Source: Megascapheus bottae
Lineage: Eukaryota; Chordata; Mammalia; Rodentia; Geomyidae
DNA length: 64,000 bases
Reading direction: 5' to 3'
Assembly (NCBI GenBank): GCA_024803745.1
Contig: JANJXV010000152.1
Coordinates: 1,477,501 to 1,541,500, forward strand
In this document: piece by piece, positions 34,529 to 46,104 of the stretch
Layout of the letters: each line of letters begins with the position of its first letter
How positions within the stretch are numbered: position 1 is the first letter of the stretch
Position numbers and translations under genes: made by a program
The notes under the pieces: generated by a model
The model's input: the letters and a program-made list of their open reading frames with translations, nothing else
Told to the model about the DNA's origin: nothing
The model's database searches: none

Positions 34529-34879
34529 AAGACAAAAGAACAAAAAATGGAGTGAAAGAGAAGGGACAAGAAGGGATATAGACAAGCAAAGGGAATATTT
34601 GTGAGTGCTACTATGCTTATCATCACAATAATGATGAAACTGGCATTTCATCTAAAATGGCAGATATCTGATACTTCCACCAGGCCAGGCATGATAGCAA
34701 AAGTTCTACAACTCTACCTATATACAAATGCTGGTTTTGGTTATCTCTAGTTAAAAAATGATAAAAATGAAACCCATGCATGGCTAAGGTTAACAGGTAA
34801 GAGACAGAAGTGGGATTTGAACCTAGGTATTCTAACTCAAGTTTTCATTCCTCAACACAATGCTCCCATGATGTGAGGG

Positions 34880-35018
34880 ACAGGCCAGATACTATCCGTA
34901 GCTGTCATCTCAGCTACCGAGGTGGCTGGGATCTGAGGATCCCAGTTCAAATCCCAGCCCAGGCAGAAAAAGTCCAGAAGACTCTTTATCTCCAATGAAC
35001 ACAGCATGCAATCAGATG
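34880..35018 (+). mobile_element. partial B1-Geo SINE
   Basis: B1 half and the ttatctccaatgaac block; the Geo part is missing. Confidence 0.75.
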
Positions 35019-35024
35019 GATGGG

Positions 35025-35524
35025 CTGGGAATGTGGCTTAGTGGTAAAGTGCTTGCCTAGCATCCACAAAGCCATGGGTTCAATTCCTCATTACTACATA
35101 CACAGAACCATGCCAGAAATGCTGCTGTGGCTCAAGTGCACAGTGCTAGCCTTGAGCAAAAGAAGCTCAAGAGCCAGGAGTTTGGCCTAGTGGTAGAGTG
35201 CTTGCCTAGCATGCATGAAGACCCCAATTCAATTCCTCAGTACCATGTAGAAAAGCTACAAATGGTGCTGTGGCTCAAGTGGTAGATCTCCAGACTTGAG
35301 AAAGCCGAAGGATGGTGCTCACGCACCCAGTTCAAGGCCCTGGACTGGCCAAATAAAAAGAAAAAAAGAAAAGAAAAGAAGCTCAGGGACATCACCAGGG
35401 CCCAGAGTTCAAACATCAGGACTGGGCAGAAAACAGAGAGCTGTGGCTCAAGTGGTAGAGTACCAGTCTTGAGTGAAAAACATAGGGACAGCACCCAAGC
35501 CTTGAGTTAGAAGCTTAAGTACTA

Positions 35525-35530
<6 letters not shown>
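35025..35530 (+). mobile_element. IDL-Geo SINE interrupted by a second IDL-Geo
   Basis: The outer copy runs 35025-35166 and resumes at about 35380. The inner copy (35170-35370) is flanked by AAAAGAAGCTCA-like repeats. An extra Geo monomer follows at 35430-35530. Confidence 0.82.

Positions 35531-35570
<40 letters not shown>
35529..35570. repeat. (CA)n microsatellite
   Basis: About 20 CA units. Confidence 0.95.
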
Positions 35571-35573
<3 letters not shown>

Positions 35574-36560
35574 AAATTGTTCCTCACAGGTCTGGAGGCC
35601 TGGCATTTGTGACTAAGGAGGACCCTGCCAGTTCATGTGGCTTCCAGGGAGACCCTGCCATTATTATTACTATTGTTATTATTATAATTACTACTACTAC
35701 TACTATTATTTATTTACAGACAAGGCCCCCTCTCATTGTGTGCTCATATGGGCCCACTCATGACTACCTCTGGTTCCTGCCTAGATCCCTCTTGCCCCAT
35801 CTGGTTTGCACTAACATTGTTTTCCTGGAGAGACTGGCAGAGCAGTCCAGCGCCTGATTTCTTCAGAACCAAGCCCTGTGAGGTACCAGGCGGAATGGGT
35901 CTGGGCACAGTAGGTGCACACCAGATCCAAGCACCCTGTCTGCGGGTCTGCAGGCTCCCTAACTCCTCTCCTGACTCCTATGATGCTGCTGGCTGCAGTC
36001 ACATTGGGGCGCAGCGACGCCTTCTGATTCCTCGCTGCCTGTCAGCTGGCTGTCAGAAAACCTGCAAATTTCAACAGTGGAGGACTTGGGAAAAATACAT
36101 CCCAACTTCAGCTCATGTCCTCCTGTGTGAATGAGGTGGGGTGGGGATGTGATCAGAGCGTTCGATCTGTGGGGACCCCAGTCCTTCAGAGAGGGAGGCC
36201 TGAGTCCTCCACCCCACCCAGCCTGTGTCCCCCTGGGGCTGAGAGACCATCAAAGAGACCAGCACCAAAAAGTCAATGGCCTTTCAGGGAGTCCCATGAC
36301 ACACAGGGCGCCAAAGACTCAGATCACAGAGGCGGGGCGCCCCAAGTCACAGAAGCCAACTTCTATCAAAGAGGTCCAGGGGAAGTTGAGGAATCCATGC
36401 TAGGCCTGGATGTCAGGTATGACTCTGAGAGACCCTCACAAGATGATGAAGAAGACACGTGTAAAGAGAAATCGAAGTTCTTTTAACTTCCCACCTCTGA
36501 AACATGGATGCTCACAAGAAAAGATTTTCTTCCATGTATATTTCCATTTGGGCCTCAAAA
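35571..36560. other. unassigned region with ATT/ACT repeat
   Basis: An attatt/ctactact run lies at 35660-35715. Plus-strand frames 35736-36134 and 36115-36486 overlap in different registers; the latter ends in an acidic stretch (QDDEEDTCKEKSKFF) but has no domain or splice context that I recognise. Confidence 0.4.
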
Positions 36561-36647
36561 CGGATTGAAAGTATAGCTCTGTTGGTAGAGTGCTAGACAA
36601 TGAGGGAAAGGAGAAAGTACTGAGTTTAAGTTCCAGTCTTGGAGAGA
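36561..36647 (+). mobile_element. degenerate tRNA/Geo-type SINE scrap
   Basis: tctgttggtagagtgctaga and tgagtttaagttccagtct retain the promoter-box region and Geo end. Confidence 0.5.
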
Positions 36648-37253
36648 AAAGTTAAGGAAAAGAAAGAAAGGAAAGGAGGAAGGGATGAAGGGAAGGAAGG
36701 AAGATAGAAAGGAAGCAAGATTGGAAGGAAGGGAGACAAGAAATGAGAAAGTAAAGGAAGAAATAGGAAGGAGAGGAAAATGGGGAGAGAGAAAGGAAAG
36801 AAAGAGAGAGAGGAAGGAAGAAAGGAAGGGAGAAATAAGGAAGAGAAAGGAAAGAAAGATCAAAAGAAGTAAAGAGAATGAAAAATGAAAGAAAGGGAAA
36901 AGGGAAGAAAGAAAGAAAATGGAGGGAAAGGAGAGGGAAGGGAGGGAGGAAAGGTAGGAGGAAGGAAGGAAGATAGGAAGGTAAGGAAAGAGGGAGAGAG
37001 AGGGAGATCAAGAGAGAAAGGAAAGGAAGAAACATAAAGAGGAAGGAACAAAGAAGGAAGGAAGGGAAATGAAAGGAAAGAAAAAATGAATTGAAGGAAG
37101 AAAAGAGAAAGAGAAATGAAGAAAGAAAGGAAGGAAAGAGAAGAAAGAAAAAAGAAAATGAAAGGAAGGGGAGAGGAAGAAGAGAGGGAAGAAGGAAGGA
37201 AGGAAGGAAGGAAGGAAGGAAGGAAGGAAGGAAGGAAGGAAGGAAAAAAGAAA
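36648..37253. repeat. 600-base homopurine (GGAA-rich) tract
   Basis: Nearly pure A/G on the plus strand, ending in about 13 perfect GGAA units (37190-37245). The 215-codon minus-strand open frame rich in S, F, L and P is a by-product of the purine bias, not a gene. Confidence 0.95.
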
Positions 37254-37261
37254 ACTGTGCT

Positions 37262-37518
37262 TTGCTACTCAAGATGCTGAGATCAGATTTAAGGATCAAG
37301 AGTCCAAATCAGCCCAGGTACAAAAGCCCTTAAGACTCTCATCTCCCGTGAACCACCAGAAAACTGGAAGTGGCACAGTGGCTCAAAGTGGTAGAGTGCT
37401 AACCTTGAGCTGAAGAGATCAGAGACAGCGTCCAGGCCCAGAGTTCAATTCCCATGACCACCACCAACAACAAAAAGGTTAGTGATAGCACCCAAGACCC
37501 TAGTTCAAACCCTAGGAC

Positions 37519-37586
<68 letters not shown>
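37262..37586 (+). mobile_element. B1-Geo SINE, Geo scrap and (CA)n
   Basis: SINE to about 37473, an extra Geo piece to 37519, then about 33 CA units (37521-37586). Confidence 0.85.
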
Positions 37587-37742
37587 TGGTAAAAGGATTG
37601 TGCAGGAACCATTTCTCCCCTGGTATCAGACCCTACAAAACCTTGAACTCATGTCTGAGACATTCCCCCTTTCCTATATGTTCAGTTTTGTAAAATAGAG
37701 AAATCTTAATAAACTCAATAAAAGACATCTACCACATCCCAC

Positions 37743-37970
37743 CGACCAGTGGTCATGCCTATTATCCTAGCTACTCAGGAGGCTGAGATCCGAGGGTCGT
37801 GGTTGTAAGTTACTCTGGGCAGAAAAGTTCATCAGCCTCTTATGTGCAATTAACCACCCAAAAACCAGAAGGTGAGGTGTGGTTTAAGTAATAAAGAATC
37901 AGCCATGAGTGAAAAAGCAAAGGAGCTCAGGCTCAGGCCTGAGTTCAAGCCCCATGACCAGCACAAATGA
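37743..37970 (+). mobile_element. B1-Geo SINE
   Basis: Plus-strand copy. Confidence 0.85.
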
Positions 37971-37995
37971 TTTTTTAAAATTTCTCTTTAGATTA

Positions 37996-38182
37996 GGGCT
38001 GACAGTTTGTCCTAGTGGTAGAGTGCTTGCCTAGCATGCACAAAGACCCAGGTTTGATTCCTTCATACCACATACATAGACAAAAGCCAGAAGTGGTGTT
38101 GAGGATGAAGTGGTAGACCTCTGCCCTTGAGAAAGCCCAAGGACAGTGCTCAGGCCCTGAGCTCAAGATTAAGACTGGCAAA
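37996..38182 (+). mobile_element. IDL-Geo SINE
   Basis: Plus-strand copy 26 bases after the previous SINE. Confidence 0.85.
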
Positions 38183-38480
38183 AAAATTTTCCTTTATATT
38201 AATTTGAATTCTGGCATTCTGAAGCACATGTATTCTACCAACAGCATAGAAATTACTTAAATTTCTCTTCATTTCCAAATCCAGCAGATATTCACTAACG
38301 TATTTTGAGTAAGTTATTCACAGATGCCAAAAAACTTAAAAATAAATTTGAACTCAAATCTCATTCCCAAAGCCTACCAAACTTTTTCTGATTTAAAAAT
38401 GGCATTTTTACAGCTATAAAGAAATTCATACATTATTCGTTGTTATATAAAAAGATAGGGGAGGGAGGGGGATTCTGGGC
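38183..38480. other. unassigned AT-rich sequence
   Basis: Nothing recognised. Confidence 0.45.
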
Positions 38481-38483
38481 TTG

Positions 38484-38696
38484 ATCTCTGAGGCTTGAAC
38501 TCAGGGCCTGAAGACTGTCTGCTCAAGTCTGATACTCTACCACTTGATCCACAGCTCCTGTTCCATCTTTTTTAGTGCTAAAATGGAGATAGTGAGTCTC
38601 ACAAACTTTCTTGCCAGGGCTGGTGTTGAACCACAATTCTCAGATTACAGCCTTCTGAGTAGCTGATATTACCAGTGTGAGCCACTGAGCCTGGCA
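38484..38696 (-). mobile_element. B1-Geo SINE
   Basis: Minus-strand copy directly before the L1 3' end. Confidence 0.8.
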
Positions 38697-38705
38697 GTGG
38701 TGGGT

Positions 38706-41110
38706 GTCTTTTTTTTTCTTTTTCCATATATTTCTATTGTAATTAATAGAAGGGTTACATTATATTTACCAGATAGAAGGCACATTACTTCAAAAACATT
38801 GATACCCTTTATCATGACATGGTCCCCATTTCCCTTCCCCCGCCACCCCGTTCACCTTGATTTCCCCCCTTCCCTATCCAATTTCAATTAACCAATTAAG
38901 TGTATATAAAATATATCAGGAAACAAGGTAAAATATTGTAACAATATGAAATAATGAAGGGATAGCAAAAGAGATGAGAGATAACATAGTACAGTAAGGC
39001 CAACAATCACTCATTATATGACTTTTGTTTCCTTATTCTGGTAGTCCTTACATTTAGCATCATACTATATGGCCTTATGTATCTAGATTTTGTTCTATTG
39101 TGAATCTCTGCTAGGAGACCCCAAGGTTTCTACTGATTATGCAAATGAGGGAAACCATTGAGCCTATGTTCCTTTGAGTCTGGCTTACTTCACTTAATAT
39201 GATTTTTTCTAAGCCTTTCCATTTCCTTACAAAGGAGGCAATGTCATTCTTTCTGACAGCAGCATAGAATTTCATTGTATATTAATACCACATCTTGTTG
39301 AGCCACTCATCAACTGAGGGACATCTGGGTTGGTTCTATATCTTTGCTATGGTAAATAGTGCTGCAATGAACATCGTTTTGCTAGTGGATTTAATATGTC
39401 CTTGCTTCTGGACGATTGAGTAAATGCCAAGTAGTGGATTTGCTGGATCATAGGGAAGTTCTATGTTTAGTCTTTTGAGTAACTGCCATATTGCTTTCCA
39501 TAGTGGTTGAATGAGTTTGCACTCCCATCAACAGTGTAGTAGTGATCCCTCCTGGCCACATCCCCTCCAGCATCTGTTGTTATTAGATTTCTTGATCCTG
39601 GCCATTCTAACTGGAGTGAGGTGGAATCTTAGAGTTGTTTTGATTTGCATTTCTTTTATGTCCAGAGATGTGGAGCATTTCTTCATGGGTCTATAGGCAT
39701 TTTTATTTCTTCTTCAAAGAAGAATCTCTTTAAGTCTTTGGCACATCTTTTAATGGGATGGTTGTTTCTTTGGAGATTAGTTTTGAAGTGATACAATTTT
39801 TGGAGCTGTTGATATATTTTAGATATGAGACCTTTGTCAGTTGTATGGTTAGTGAAGATCTTCTCCCATTCTGTAGGCTTTCTGGTTAAGTTGCTAGCTA
39901 TGTCCTTTGCCATACAGAAGCACTGCAGTTTAATGCAGTCTCCTTTATCCAGACTCTCTCTGATTTGTTGTGTTTTTTGATCCTTCTTAAGTAATTTTGA
40001 CCTATGCCAAGGAGACCTATTGTATCTCCTATTCCTTGTAAAGTTTTCAGTGTGTCGGCTTTTACCTCTATGTCTTTGATCCTTTTGGAGTTAATTCTAA
40101 TGCAGGGTTACAAAGAAGGATCCAACTTTAGTTTTCTGCAGGTACTTAACCAGTTCTGCCAGCACCATTTGTTGAAGAGGCTGTCTTTCTTCCACTCTAT
40201 TTTTTTGGCTCCCTTATCAAAGATTACGTGGCCATAGGTCTGTGGTTTAACATCTGTGTCCTCAGTTCTATTCCATTGGTCTTTACGCCTGTTCTTGTGC
40301 AGTACCAAGCTGTTTTGGTCACTATAGCTCTGTAATAGTGTCTAAAATTTGCTATTGAAATTCTTCCTGCACTGTTCTTTTTGCTAAGAAGTGTTTTTGT
40401 TATACGGGGTCTTTTATTATTCCATATGAAATTTTGGATTGCCTCTTCTATTTCTTTAAAGAATACCATTGGGATATTGATGGGTATTGCGTTGAATTTG
40501 TAGATAGTCCTTGGCAAGATTGTCATTTTCACGATGTTGATTCTTCCAACCAGAAGCATGGGAAGTTTTTCCATTTCCTTAATTCTGGTTTAATTTCCTT
40601 TTTCAGTGTTTTAAAGTTTTCATCAAAAAGGTCCTTTACATTCTTAGTTAAGGTAATTCCTAGGTACTTTATTTTCTTTGAAGCTATTGCAAAAGGAGTT
40701 GCTTTCCCAATTGTTGCCTCGTTACTCTCACTATTGGCATATAGGAAGGCAGTTGATTTTTGAGTGTTAATTTTATACTCTGCTACCTTGCCAAAGTTTT
40801 GAATCAGCTTAGGGAGCTTTGGAGTAGAGTCTATATGTTTCTTTAAATACTGAATCATGTAATTTGCAAATAGGGAAAGTTTGACTTCTTTTCCTATTTG
40901 GATCCCCTTTATGCTTCCTTCTTGACTTATTGCTCTGGCTAAGAGTTCTCATCCTATGTTAAAGAGGAGTGGAGACAGTGGGCATCCTTGTCTTCTTCCT
41001 GATTTTATAGGGAATGGCTTTAACCTTTTGCCATTAAGTATAATGCTAGCTGTGGGTTTGTCATACACAGCCTTTTTTATCTTTTAATGAGCATATTTAT
41101 CAGATTTCCA
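38706..41110 (-). mobile_element. 5'-truncated LINE-1, about 2.4 kb
   Basis: Longest L1 piece here. From its 3' UTR (38706-39250) it runs up through the ORF2 C-terminal region into the RT palm near 41000 ([11 protein letters not shown]). The RT catalytic motif, normally FADD, reads FANY at about 40865-40880, so both active-site aspartates are lost. Frames are broken at many places (for example 40224-40574 and 40529-40858 overlap). Endonuclease and ORF1 are absent. Inactive. Confidence 0.92.
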
Positions 41111-41117
41111 TATTTTA

Positions 41118-41351
41118 AAAAACCGAACATAAGGCCAAGAGTTTGGCCTTATGAAAAAGGGCTTGCCTAGCGGGCATGGAGGCCCAGGTTCAATTCCTTG
41201 GTACAACATATATAGAAAAAAGCTGGAAGTGGTGCTGAGGCTCAAGTGATAGAGCTCTAGTCCTTGAGAAAATCCAAGGACAGTGCTCAGGCCCTGAGCT
41301 CAAGCCCAGGACAAGCAAAAGAAAAACAACAGCAACAAAAAACCGAAACAT
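41118..41351 (+). mobile_element. IDL-Geo SINE
   Basis: Body about 41133-41335, flanked by AAAAAACCGAACATA / AAAAAACCGAAACATA. Confidence 0.88.
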
Positions 41352-41465
41352 ATTGGAGAGGCCTGGGGGAGGGTTCAGATATGAATTTAGGGTTTTATGG
41401 GGTCTGAAACCCATGGGGGAAATAGCTCCTTCACAAGGTTTTTTACCAATCTTTGTGTGGTGTGT

Positions 41466-41466
41466 G

Positions 41467-41501
<35 letters not shown>
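41466..41501. repeat. (TG)n microsatellite
   Basis: About 16 TG units. Confidence 0.93.
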
Positions 41502-41619
41502 ACTAAGCACAGGGATGAGTCACTGGCAACCTGGCTCCACCCACACCTTTCTTGTGTCATCTTTCTGGTATTTATTTTTTGGACTGTGATTTATCTTTTC
41601 CTAAGGAATTACACCATTG

Positions 41620-41766
41620 GATTGGATGCCAGTGGTTCCTGCCTATCATACCAACTATTCAGGAAGCAGAGATCTGTGGACCGTGGTTCAAAGACAGCCT
41701 GGGCAGGAATGTTCATAAGACTCTTAACTTTAATAACAATAATAACAATAACAAAACAGAAAGAAG
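41620..41766 (+). mobile_element. B1-Geo SINE, left part, split by the provirus
   Basis: The B1 half (gccagtggttcctgcctatc) ends at aacagaaagaag where the retroviral LTR begins. The matching Geo part (gctctagcc...caccaggactgac) lies on the far side at 49409-49447, so the provirus inserted into this SINE. Confidence 0.75.
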
Positions 41767-42183
41767 TGCCCTGGCCCACCAGGTTTGTTCAACTAGGACC
41801 TGGGAAGAGAAGGGCAGACAAATGGAGGGGCAGGAGACACAAAGAAGGAGAGGAAGTCAAAAGGTTTGAATAAGCTCTCATTTATTGAAGGTTGCAGTAC
41901 AGTTTTTATAATAGTTTAGGAGGTGGGGACTTTCCAGGCTAGGGGGAGATCAAAAACAAAAATGAGTAATTCATGGCTATGAAGCCATAGCAACGACTGT
42001 TCAGTTGTGGCAATGATGACAACGATTATTCAGTTGTGGTAATGTCAAACCGCAGGAGGTATTGACTGACTTCTGAGAACCTCTTGACTAACAGAAACTA
42101 TATGGATGGCTGAGTTGACTAACTAGAAAACAGAACCTATTTGGATTGCTGAGAATGTATTTCCTTTCCTGCCAGTCCCGTCA
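41767..42183 (-). repeat. 3' LTR of the provirus
   Basis: 417 bases, starting TG (at 42183) and ending CA (at 41767) in viral sense. It carries a TATA-like TATAAAA near 41900 and AATAAA at 41886-41881, close together as in short-R betaretroviral LTRs. Confidence 0.9.
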
Positions 42184-42201
42184 TCTCCTCTCTTTTTCTT
42201 T
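42184..42201 (-). other. polypurine tract
   Basis: AAAGAAAAAGAGAGGAGA immediately before the 3' LTR; the plus-strand primer site of reverse transcription. Confidence 0.85.
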
Positions 42202-42539
42202 ATTTTTGTCCAGGCATGGTGAAGAGTAGTTCTGTCCATAGGGGGACAGTGGGCATTAACCAGGAGGGAGAAACAGAGTCCTGATCCCCCTGCTTTATGG
42301 GTGACTCCTTTTTGGGGGAGAGGATGTTTGTCACCAAGCTCTATGAAATCAGAAATGCTTCTCAGAAAGCCCAGATTTATGGTGGTTTCTCCCCTGCTAT
42401 ACTTTGCTCCGCACTCTTTCACTGGACCCACGCCATTAGGTGAGCATGATTCTGGGTTTCACACTGTCTCCAAAGAGATTACTTCACTTGTAGGCTCATC
42501 TAGGCCCTGATCTGTTGGGCCCAATCTATGGTATTGAGC

Positions 42540-43103
42540 ATCAATTTGTTGTCATATGAATCTTGTGATTCAGTTGAAAGCCTAAGGTCCAAAGGCTAGT
42601 AACAATAGGAGTCACATAAGGGGCCCTAATATAGAAGAGGAGAATGGTAAGCCATGGGGAAGTCAAAAACCAACTCTGAAACCATTCTTCTTGCTCTGTT
42701 TTTTTGCGCTTTTCTAGAACTTCCTTGACCTTAGCCATGCTATCTCGAACCACCCCAGTATGGTTTGTGTAGAAACAGCATTCTTCCCTTAGGGCTGCAC
42801 AGAGGCCACCTTGCTTGAGGAATAGAAGGTCTAGTCCTCTGCGATTTTGTAGTACCACTTCAGAAAGAGAAACCAGAGATTTCCAGAATGGAGGTGTCCC
42901 AATGGCTAGGGTACATATATCGGGAAAAAGGGGGGGCACCAGTATTTATCAGAGGTGACTAGAGGGGAGGACCAGATGACAACCCCTTGTCCACTGCTCA
43001 CCAAACAGGTGACCTTATAGGGTTAGTGGGGATTAAATTGGAGGAGCTTTGTTGTTGAGAGAGTGGTCAGGCCGAGGAGCAGCAGCAGCACATTGAATGG
43101 CAT
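42540..43103 (-). pseudogene. env: env remnant with SU deleted
   Basis: An ATG at 43103 begins a signal-peptide-like segment (leucine-rich, residues about 5-12). An in-frame stop follows after 26 codons and a frameshift occurs at the C run near 42935. Only about 45 residues of the surface-subunit start remain before the sequence jumps to the transmembrane subunit, which keeps [10 protein letters not shown], a C-x6-CC cysteine motif and a downstream hydrophobic stretch. C-x6-CC with this heptad region is typical of gamma-type and type D Env. The receptor-binding part is therefore missing, and with the stop and frameshift the gene is dead. Confidence 0.85.
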
Positions 43104-43139
43104 TGTCCTGTGGAGAGAAAAAGAAAACCTTCTCAAGGG

Positions 43140-44050
43140 CGAGTGTCCCCTTGGATGGCTGCGGATGAATCAACCTGCTTGACCAGTCCTTCTGGGAACC
43201 ATCTAGCAGCACCTTCTTTGTTATCGAAGATGCAGAGTGACCCCTGACCCCATTATTAGTACAGGGTCAGATCCACTCCACTTACATGTGAGAGGATACT
43301 TCCATAGGACTGTGGCAAAGTTTTTATTAGTTTCTGGGTGCCAAAGACGGTCGGCAGCTGTTTTCCCATCTTTGTCCAAGGTAAAGAAGTTAATAACAAA
43401 CATAGCATGATTGAGAAGATTTTCTGGAGACTCCTTAACCATAGGCAATTCCCCATTCTGTAGTTTGAGAATAGTATTTTTAACAGTTTGGTGGGCACGT
43501 TCAATAATGCCCTGTCCTTGTAGATTGTAAGGGATGCCAGTAATGTGTTTTATTTGTAGCTGTGAGGAAAAGTGTTGGAAATTTTGACCATTGTAACCTA
43601 GTCCATTATCTGTCTCGATAGTTTTTCGTTTTCCTATAGTAGAGAGGCATTGTAAGACATGTGCAATGACATCCTTAGAGGTTTCACCCATATGTAGGGA
43701 GGCAAAGATGAATCCACTGAAGGTGTCAATGGTTACATGGATGTATTTGAGTTTTCCAAACTCAGGCAAATGGGTGACATCCACCTTCCAGATCTCATTA
43801 GGGGTCAGCCCTCGAGGTTTTACTCCAAGGTGAGGGGTAGGCAAAAAGGTGACACAGTCTGAGCATTGTTTGGCAATTTGTCTGGCCTGTTCTCCTGTAA
43901 TTTTGTACATAAGGTGCAGGGTATGAGCATTAAGGTGATGCAAGGAATGAGCTTTGACTGCCTGATCAACTGAGCCAAGAAGTACAGGGAGAGAAAGCTT
44001 AGTCACAGCATCATCACAAGCATTTCCTTTAGAAAGAGGTCCAGGCAGAT
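43140..44050 (-). pseudogene. pol: pol: integrase domain
   Basis: Open frame of 261 codons (44006-43221), the longest in the provirus. It shows an HHCC zinc-binding module (His24, His28, Cys48, Cys51) and a catalytic triad Asp76, Asp133, Glu169 with exactly 35 residues between the last two. After the frame ends, the C-terminal domain continues in another register (WFPEGLVKQVD) to a stop near 43140, so the protein is broken at its C terminus. Integrase joins viral DNA to the host chromosome. The frame has no known start of its own; in the virus it is part of Gag-Pro-Pol. Confidence 0.9.
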
Positions 44051-44083
44051 CAGTGTGGGCCCATAGGTGACCAATAAAAAAAG

Positions 44084-44296
44084 GGTGCTTGTGGGCCGGG
44101 AGTTTGGCCTAGTGGTAGAGTGCTTGCCTAGCATGCACGAACACCCAGGTTTGAATCCTTGGTACCACATACTTAGAAAAAGCTGAAAGTGGTGCTGAGG
44201 CTCAAATCGTAGAGCTCTAACCTTGGGAAAAATCCAAGGACTGTGCTCAGGCCCTGCACTTAAGCCCAGGACTGGCAAAAAGGGTGCTTGTCTAGC
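44084..44296 (+). mobile_element. IDL-Geo SINE inside pol
   Basis: Body about 44098-44281, flanked by AAAAAGGGTGCTTGT on both sides. Inserted at the RNase H-integrase junction after the provirus. Confidence 0.93.
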
Positions 44297-44359
44297 AAGA
44301 ATAAGTTGTTGTAGTTGGCAGAAAAGAGAAGCTGTATTAGTGGAAGGCTTAATATAAGG

Positions 44360-44566
44360 GACAGTCTCTTTTTTTGCCAGTCCTGGGCTTGAGCTCAGGG
44401 CCTGAGCAATGTCCTTGGACTTTCTCAAGGCTAGAGCTCTACCACTTGAGCCTCAGCACCACTTCTGGCTTTTTTCTATGTATGTGGTACCGAGGAATTG
44501 AACCCGGGTCTTCATGCATGCTAGGCAAGCACTTTAACCACTAGGCCAAACGGACAGTCTCTAAGA
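44360..44566 (-). mobile_element. second IDL-Geo SINE inside pol
   Basis: Minus-strand body about 44370-44552, flanked by GGACAGTCTC. With the previous SINE it forms an inverted pair about 75 bases apart. Confidence 0.93.
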
Positions 44567-45120
44567 GGGGTACTGATTTGACAATATAGGCACTATTGGT
44601 ATAAAGGTTGAAAGGGTGGTGGGAGTATGTAGAGAAGACTTGTAAAATAGCATAAAGCTCCACTAATTGGGCAGAATTATAGGAGATTTGTACAATTGAG
44701 GTTTGTTTTTCAACAACGAAAGAGGCAGTGCCATTGGAAGATCCATCAGTGAATATAGTCAAGGCATTGAGGAGGGGATGAAGAGAGGTTAGCTTAGGGA
44801 AGGTAAAGGGATGTTGTCTGGCAAAATGAAGAAGTTTATCTGCAGGGTAATGATTATCAATTGTGCCAGAAAAGGATAAGCATGCCAGGGGCCATTCATC
44901 TGTAAATTGGAGTAGCCAATTTATGTCTTCTTTTGTGTAGGGCAAGATGATTTTGTGCGAGTCCCAGCCAAAATATTGGTGGCTTTGTTCTCTTCCTATA
45001 AGGATGAGCTTAACAACTAGGGAGGGATAGGTCATTAGGACCTTAGAGGGGAAAGAAGGGAGGTGAACCCAGTGGAGTGGTCCATCCTTCCAGAAGTCCC
45101 CAGTGGGCATATGGGAGGCT
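44541..45120 (-). pseudogene. pol: pol: RNase H and connection
   Basis: Viral-sense frame of about 180 codons. The RNase H core reads FTDGSSNG (first Asp), AQLVELYAI (Glu) and LYTNSAYIVKS, where the third acidic residue, usually Asp, is Asn. RNase H removes the RNA strand during reverse transcription and needs these carboxylates, so this copy would be impaired even without its other lesions. The segment before the core is the RT connection domain. Confidence 0.88.
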
Positions 45121-46100
45121 GCATAGATAATAAAGAGAAAAGGTTGTCATAGGAAATGAATGTGATATCCTGTTCTTGGATTGCCTTTTCAACTAAATAT
45201 AAGGCATCAAGGGCTTGTATTGTAAGAAAACAGGGGGAAGTGGGGTCAGGGTTTCCTTTAAGTATATCAAAGATAGGCTTAATGTTAGCTGTGGTGAGTT
45301 TAAGATAAAGTCGGATCCAATTTATATCGCCAAGCAATTTTTGAAAGTCATTTAATGTTGTTAAGTGATCTATCTTTAAATGGAATTTCTGTGTGGATAT
45401 TTTATGAGGAAAAAGCTCAAAGCCTAAATAAAAATATGGGTCTTGTAGTTGGATTTTGTCAGGAGCTATTTGTAACCCCAAATCAGTCAGGTCTTTACAG
45501 CAATGTAGTAATTGTAAGTTATCAGGAACTGCCAAAAGGATGTCATCCATATAATGTCTGATGTAAATGGATGGCCAGTAATCCCGGAGGGGTCAACGGC
45601 CTGTGCTTCAAACTTTAGACACAAGGTGGGGCTGTTGGTCATACCTTGAGTGAGAACCCTCCATTGATAATGCAGCATGGATCCTTTGAAGTTAATGGTG
45701 GGCAAACTAAAGGCAAATAGCTGTCTGTCCAGAGGATGTAGGGGAATAGTAAAAAAAAAAAATAAAAAACAGTCTTTAAGATCAATGATGATTTTTGTGA
45801 TATCCTCATGGTATGGCTATGGGAGTGGGCAAACCAGGCTGGAGAACTCCCATAGAAATCATAGTTATATTGATGGCCCTCAGGTCTTGTAAAAGCCTCC
45901 GTTTGCTAGACTTTTTCTTAATAATAAAGATAGGGGTATTACAAGGGGAGGTAGTGGGTACAATGTGGCTGGATGTGAGCTAATGCTGTACCAGCGCTGT
46001 AGCTGCTGCCAGCTTTTCTGAGGGAAGGGGCCATCGATCAATCCATACAGGATCAACAGACCTCCAGGAAATCCAATCCGCATGAGGTGCAGGAATGTCA
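45035..46100 (-). pseudogene. pol: pol: reverse transcriptase
   Basis: The palm carries HYMDDILLA at about 45555-45530, the YxDD metal-binding motif. Other blocks: an N-terminal fingers part with [17 protein letters not shown] near 45900, [12 protein letters not shown] near 45650, and a thumb with FQKLLGDINWIR near 45330. The frames break at several places between 45900 and 45550, including an A/T-run indel at about 45750. RT copies the viral RNA into DNA in the cytoplasm. Divergence is moderate and the motif order is normal. Confidence 0.9.
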
Positions 46101-46104
46101 ACAG

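Noticed and set aside
36115..36486. 123-codon plus-strand frame with acidic end
   Set aside because: Overlaps another frame in a different register, no recognised domain; kept only as unassigned sequence.
36652..37299. 215-codon minus-strand open frame, rich in Ser/Phe/Leu/Pro
   Set aside because: It is the complement of a homopurine tract; absence of stop codons follows from composition, not coding.
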